64,000 nucleotides of DNA. Origin: Craterostigma plantagineum. Lineage: Eukaryota; Streptophyta; Magnoliopsida; Lamiales; Linderniaceae. The stretch covers positions 62,001 to 126,000 of the forward strand of contig JAPQWV010000732.1 of assembly GCA_027422505.1 (NCBI GenBank). Reading direction: 5' to 3'. Made by a program: the position numbers and the translations under genes. A model generated the notes under the pieces. It saw nothing but the letters and a program-made list of their open reading frames with translations. It ran no database searches and had not been told where the DNA came from. The number at the start of each line of letters is the position of its first letter. Positions within the stretch are counted from its first letter, which is position 1. Positions 60,301 through 64,000 of the stretch are shown in pieces.

Positions 60301-61226
60301 AAAAATGCTTCGCAACCCGTATTCACGAGTCGCTGAGCTTTCAAAGCAGAAATCCTAGGGATTGTTCTATTGTTCACCTTTCCCGAAAATTCAAACTCCC
60401 CTCCCTCGGTCGATTGAAACCTAACTACTTTCTTCGCACAGTCTATGATTGCTCCATATTTCGAGAGCCAATCCATCCCGAATATGATATCGTAATCATT
60501 CATCGGGATCACTATCAGATCAACATTCAATTCTCGTCCCTCAATTCTCACGGGACAGTTTCCTACTACTAAGTTCGTCCTAGTTGGATCTCCGTGGGGT
60601 AAGGAAACTATGTAGTCGCACGAAGAATGGGTAGGATATATTCCCGCCCGGGTCACAAAACTGGCCGACACAAACGAATGTGTGGCTCCGGAGTCAATCA
60701 AAATGGAAGATGGTACGTGAAAGATATTCAACGTACCAGTCACTACGGCTGGATTCGCCTCCGCCTCCTCGTTTATCATTGTGAAAACCCTCGCAGGTAC
60801 GGGTGGAGGTCGGATCAATTTCTGTGGTTGATTCTGTAACTGAGGCTGACCTTCCGTGCAGTTCCGTGCAGTGTGCCCCATCTTTCCGCACCGAAAGCAC
60901 TGCAGATTCTGCGTCGGTCGGGATCCGTAGCAGATACCGAAGTGGTTTCGCCCACACTGCTGGCACTGTGGCGCTGGCATCGCTGGTCGATAGGGAACGT
61001 TGGTTGGTCCCTGGCTAAAGTTCGGGCGCCACATCTGTTGGCCCGGTCGATTGCCTTTGTTCTTCGGGCCATTGCCGAAGAATGAGCGCTTCTGGCTGCT
61101 ACCTCCTTGTTGAGCCTCCCTCTTTCTGTTCACTTCCTGAGCTTCTCTCACTACTCCTTCAGCTTGTTCGGCTATCAACGCACGCTCTGTCGCTTGCCGA
61201 AATTCCAACTGTCTCACGCCCCACAC
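57378..61226 (-). CDS. Tekay gag C-terminus-pol polyprotein
   Basis: 1282 open codons. CCHC knuckle at residues 110-123; protease [10 protein letters not shown] 176-185 (Asp 178); RT about 330-560 with the FIDD site at 513-516; RNase H from YSD 660-662 through Glu 699 and Asp 724; integrase HHCC H864, H871, C901, C904; catalytic D934, D995, E1031 (35-residue spacing); GPF-type module 1162-1187; chromodomain-like tail ~1232-1280 ([16 protein letters not shown]). All catalytic residues I can check are present. The Met at 61226 is not a natural start: the frame continues gag, separated by one frame break near 61225. It makes and integrates cDNA; the tail probably guides it to heterochromatin. 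Confidence 0.94.
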   Translation of the reverse strand: MWGVRQLEFRQATERALIAEQAEGVVREAQEVNRKREAQQGGSSQKRSFFGNGPKNKGNRPGQQMWRPNFSQGPTNVPYRPAMPAPQCQQCGRNHFGICYGSRPTQNLQCFRCGKMGHTARNCTEGQPQLQNQPQKLIRPPPVPARVFTMINEEAEANPAVVTGTLNIFHVPSSILIDSGATHSFVSASFVTRAGIYPTHSSCDYIVSLPHGDPTRTNLVVGNCPVRIEGRELNVDLIVIPMNDYDIIFGMDWLSKYGAIIDCAKKVVRFQSTEGGEFEFSGKVNNRTIPRISALKAQRLVNTGCEAFLIFAVKAEESLQPKLEEVPIIKEYPDVFPEDLPGLPPNREIEFVIDLVPGAAPISKAPYRLAPNELRELKEQLEELLQKGFIQPSFSPCGAPVLFVKKKDGSMRLCIDYRELNKITIKNKYPLPRIDDLFDQLQGATVFSKIDLRSGYHQLKIREADVPKTAFSTRYGHYEFLVMPFGLTNAPAAFMDLMNRVFKEFLDRFVIVFIDDILVYSKTKEEHEEHLRTVLGILREKQLFAKFKKCEFWLEQVAFLGHIISGSGIAVDPSKIEAIENWPRPTTPAEVRSFLGLAGYYRKFIRDFSSIASTLTNLTKKNVSFKWNEQCEQSFQELKKRLTTAPVLAIPSGTEGFSVYSDSSKNGLGCVLMQNGKVIAYASRQLKPYEKNYPTHDLELAAVVFALKIWRHYLYGERCEIFTDHKSLKYFFTQKELNMRQRRWLELVKDYDCVINYHPGKANVVADALSRKAVNTKLCQLGVEVIHFGEIETRLAALTLKPTLLDRIIDAQKKDELYLKIRGGRDEDVPSEFEFREDESLRFRSRLYVPKDEEIRRTLMTEAHTTTYSVHPGATKMYRDLRMNYWWPGMKRDVAAFVSRCLTCQQIKAEHQRPAGMLQPLTVPEWKWDHITMDFVVGLPKTVKGHDAIWVVVDRLTKSAHFLPINQTYPMEKFAELYTQEIVRLHGIPISIVSDRDSRFLSQFWGSLRKALGTKLSFSSAYHPQTDGQSERTIQTLEDMLRACILDFRGSWSKYLPLIEFSYNNSFQATIGMAPYEALYGRKCRSPVHWDEIGEKALLGPEMVREMAEAVSKIRERMQTAQSRQKNYADKRRRPLEFKEGDQVFLKISPMKGVKRFGRKGKLSPRYIGPFHILKRVGEVAYQLELPTSLAQVHDVFHVSTLRKYVPDPSHVLRSETLHQQLRPDLSYEERPIEILMYEVKRLRNKNIPLVKVLWRNQTMEEATWEREDEMREKYPELFTTT

Positions 61227-61869
61227 TAAGGTCTCGATAGAATTCCGGCTTTAGTCCCCGAAGGAATCTCGTAACTTTCAGAGCATTCGTTGCTACGAGA
61301 TGAGGAGCGAAGCGGGATAACTCCTCGAATTTGCGAATGTATTCTGCAACTGGCATTCGCCCTTGTTTCAGGTTCATGAACTCGTACATGCGCTGCTCTT
61401 GGTCGTGAGCAGTGAAGTACTTTTCATAGAACAGTTCCCTAAAGCGCTCCCACGACATAGTAGCAGAATCTTCTAACACCTTCACGGTGTTCCACCAGAA
61501 CCGCGCGCTTCCCCGAAGCAGGGAAACGGCACATAGCACCTTCTCATTGTTCGGTACGCGACTATAGACAAACAGATCATCAACAGTGCCGATCCAGTCC
61601 TCGGCCACCGCAGGGTTGGCGGCCTCGGCGAAGTTAGGGGGATTTAGTTTCCGGAATCTCTCCCCAATGATTTCCACACGATCAGGCAGTGGGGAGGAAC
61701 GACGCTCGGATGAGCTCCGATGATTGATTAGATCAAGGATTTGTTCTGACTGACGTTGGATTAGTTCAGTCAAACGTTGGATGGTATCGCGCTCACGAGT
61801 TGGGGACTCAGGTTCGTCCCGCCGACTAGTCTCACCTACGAACTCTCGTCTCGGTCGTCCTCTCGACAT
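61159..61869 (-). CDS. Tekay gag N-terminal part
   Basis: The likely start is the [12 protein letters not shown] codon at 61869, since the upstream in-frame Mets sit in leader DNA. A low-complexity Arg/Ser head is followed by Retrotrans_gag ([70 protein letters not shown]). The frame drifts off at about 61225, where it should continue into [13 protein letters not shown] of the downstream frame. One missing or extra base accounts for this. It encodes the capsid. Confidence 0.9.
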   Translation of the reverse strand: MSRGRPRREFVGETSRRDEPESPTRERDTIQRLTELIQRQSEQILDLINHRSSSERRSSPLPDRVEIIGERFRKLNPPNFAEAANPAVAEDWIGTVDDLFVYSRVPNNEKVLCAVSLLRGSARFWWNTVKVLEDSATMSWERFRELFYEKYFTAHDQEQRMYEFMNLKQGRMPVAEYIRKFEELSRFAPHLVATNALKVTRFLRGLKPEFYRDLSVGRETVGISASDRACVDSRTS

Positions 61870-62006
61870 TTTCCAAATACTATAACACATAAGTGAGCAC
61901 ATAAGTATCACATAGTCACGTCAGCACACAACACTTACAGGCGAGGCTGGTTCTCCCGGCTTCTGAGCGGCGGTACATGGACAGTCTTCAGAACCTAAAA
62001 CCTAAC

Positions 62007-62018
62007 GCTCTGATACCA
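62007..62018 (-). promoter_or_regulatory. Primer binding site of young Tekay element
   Basis: Minus strand TGGTATCAGAGC, two bases from the LTR end at 62021; complement of initiator tRNA-Met. Confidence 0.95.
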
Positions 62019-62020
62019 CC

Positions 62021-64000
62021 TGTGGCGACCCTACTTCCTAATTAGAATAATTGGCGGATTTCCGCAACAGGAGTCGCGGAGGACCCCATTTATTAAAAAC
62101 TTTTAATAAAATAATTTACATTTCATATCAAAGGTCGGGTTTTACAAAAAACGTCATATTTACACACCGGGCCGAAGCCCCAAAATCTAACCCGACTAAA
62201 CTAAACTACGCCTCTCCACAGGTCGCTTCCCATGTACCGCTCCGCCCTCAAAAGCCCGTGGAGTCACCGCCGCCAGCCCGCCTACAGGTAACCCTGACAC
62301 CCATCGGTGTCGGGCGCAGTCTCACCTATAAAATAAAACCCTGAGCAAAAACGCCCAGTAGGTGGCAGTAAAAACATGCAATGCGTATGCGTGCGTGCAC
62401 TCAACCCAATCCCATGTCCTCACACATGAAATATGCACGCTCGACCTATCTCACGTCTCATCACATATCAGGGCCCTAGGCTAGACTCGGCACCCACGCG
62501 CGCATGGCAAGGTACGCCATAATCATGCGGTAGCCCACGCCGGCCTCGCCGGGTCGCTCCCTCCGCACACAATCTCAGCCCGACGGTGTTACACCTTGGT
62601 GTAACTCCCCGAGTAGTCTACCACTACCCGGGTAGACAGGAATCTCACATCTGTCTGCCGTCCCTGAGCCAATATAATAACGGTGGTGTGCACCTCGGGT
62701 GGCTCAATCCCGAGTAGATGGGTGTCGCAAACCCCCTCTCCCACCAGGTGCCCTATCGAGTCTAAACCTGACTACCAACATCGGTAACTCTACCCCACTC
62801 ATCCGACACCATAAGGCGTCACCGTACAAATACGGTACAACAATCTCTCACACGTGTATGTTGTGATATGCACATAAAAATCAATCACATGAACACATCA
62901 CACGTTTCATATAACTCGTAAAATATTATACTTTATTAAAACCCGATACTAGGCCGATGGTTTGAAATTCCAAAAATAATATTTTTATAATTTAAAGTAT
63001 GGGTTGACCCGAAAATATATGTTATAGTACGAAAATATTTTATTTAAAAGTGATTTGGGCTTAAAACCATTTATTTAAAATATTTGGATACTGTTTTAGG
63101 GTTTTTGGTAAAAGTCGGGCGATTTAAGTTGTGCAGTAGAAAAATGTCGAGATAGTTAATAGATGGATTTCGAGATGGACAGATGTCGAGTTACCTATTA
63201 CAAAGATGTCGAGCTGCATAATTGATAAAAGTCGATATGTATAGTGAAGGGACTCGACATTTCTAAGGTTTGTATATCGACATTTATAGTTGTTTTGAGA
63301 GTCTCGACATTGTGTAAGAATTTCGACATTTATTCTTTGTTTAATTATGTGCCACGACATTTTACAACGATGTGGACTTTTACAAGGAATGATGAGCTCG
63401 ACATTTTCTATTTTACTAGAACTCGACATTTTTAAGTAAGAACTCGACATTTTCTTGGTATGTCTCGACATTTACATTATATCGACATTCTATAAAAGTT
63501 TCGACATTTCGTATAAAAGTTTCGACATTTTTTTCAGAAATAACGGCCTCGACATTTTTCAAGGGGTTTCGACATTATGGTCTCGACATTTATGAGGCTT
63601 CGACATCTTTTACAGACTTCGACATTTTTCAGAAATTCAAACATGTTCTTCGTCACATACACATCGATCAAATCATCCATCTCATGAACTCATATATTGA
63701 GTCCAAAATCACGTTAAAACACATAACAAACATACCACGAAAATTATAAGAATCATAAAACTTCATCTTTAGAACTCGAGTGGCCTTCTAAACGAATTCT
63801 AAAGAATTTGAGGAAAATCATACGGGTAGTAGAGGTTTAAAACCACCTACCTATCCTCCAAGCTTAATTTAGACTAATTCCCTAGCTTGATGCTCGACTT
63901 GATCCCACCAAAAGTCAGCTCCTCTCGTCACCCTCTATGCTTCAATTTCGACCCATCACTAAGCCGTGTAAAATATAAAAATCCGTAAACTTATGAAGGG
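62021..64000 (-). repeat. 5' LTR of young Tekay element (partial)
   Basis: Matches 54868 onward. It runs off the window end; about 500 bases of LTR are missing. Small deletions relative to the 3' LTR occur near 63178 (about 9 bases) and 63572 (about 14 bases, one TCGACAT spacer). Confidence 0.93.
63143..63630. repeat. TCGACAT motif array, 5' LTR copy
   Basis: Same array as 55988-56510 with one spacer deleted and one core changed (GATGTGGAC for GATGTCGAC). Confidence 0.85.

Larger units (their letters stand above)
54868..64000 (-). mobile_element. Young Tekay/Del gypsy element (-), nearly intact
   Basis: On the minus strand: 5' LTR (62021 to beyond 64000), primer site, gag, PR, RT, RH, INT, chromodomain-like tail, PPT, and 3' LTR (54868-57345). 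The overlapping LTR parts differ at only about ten sites plus a few indels by eye, so insertion was recent. The pol frame is open for 1282 codons; one frame break separates it from gag. This is the best candidate for a recently active element here. Confidence 0.93.

Noticed and set aside
61200..61240. Programmed frameshift between gag and pol
   Set aside because: No slippery heptamer and stem seen; Tekay elements normally use one gag-pol frame, so a simple indel is likelier.
1..64000. A new defence, biosynthetic or host gene system
   Set aside because: Every long coding stretch except 4896-5387 is explained by gypsy or copia genes; no non-transposon gene cluster is present.

Overview
This window is a eudicot-type plant repeat block: AT-rich DNA built almost entirely from nested, mostly decayed LTR retrotransposons. 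I see no confident host gene, rRNA or tRNA gene. Two families dominate. One is Ty3/gypsy chromovirus of the Tekay/Del type: Met-tRNA primer site, FIDD reverse transcriptase, D,D(35)E integrase, chromodomain-like tail, and LTRs of 2.4-4.3 kb beginning TGTAATAC. The other is Ty1/copia of the Maximus/SIRE type: very long, DSGCSTHMTG protease, a coiled-coil gag tail, and an accessory ORF downstream of pol. The organism is inferred to be an angiosperm; the species cannot be named from this sequence.

Layout. 1-4764: 3' end and long 3' LTR of a gypsy element (+). 4765-5353: unrecognised segment with a 163-codon ORF. 5354-14867: minus-strand SIRE fragment, split at 5712-12861 by a gypsy deletion derivative that kept gag and both LTRs and is flanked by a GCTTC target-site duplication. 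14868-15545: truncated gypsy LTR. 15546-16688: SIRE 5' LTR, primer site and leader (+). At 16689 the sequence jumps back: 6096-16688 is repeated as 16689-27281, a direct tandem duplication of about 10.59 kb whose junction carries 4 bp of microhomology (TGTT). The second copy runs on into the rest of the plus-strand SIRE element: gag 27589-30530, PR-INT 30560-32550, RT-RH 32555-34038, spacer, and accessory ORF 36706-38778. That ORF is cut by a minus-strand Tekay element (38779-about 45310). A minus-strand SIRE element follows (about 45310-54867), tail-to-tail with the plus-strand one and lacking its RT domain. Its 5' leader is split by a young, nearly intact minus-strand Tekay element (54868 to beyond 64000).

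How it works together. Each element carried gag (particle), PR, RT/RH and INT (maturation, cDNA synthesis, integration), primed by initiator Met-tRNA. Only the last Tekay element looks close to functional, with a single visible gag/pol frame break. The others are broken by stops, frameshifts or domain loss and could move only if supplied in trans. Relative age can be read from the nesting: old SIRE fragments, then gypsy insertions, then the tandem duplication; the 54868 Tekay insertion is young because its LTRs are nearly identical.

Most interesting signals: (a) two adjacent short hairpins in the gypsy LTRs, the first showing base-pair covariation between the two LTRs of one element and between families, lying just downstream of TATA-like sequence and so probably near the RNA 5' end; (b) the microhomology tandem duplication; (c) a splice-acceptor-like site directly abutting the ATG of the SIRE accessory ORF, preceded by purine-rich repeats; (d) dense TCGACAT-type motif arrays in Tekay LTRs; (e) a SIRE element missing just its RT domain.
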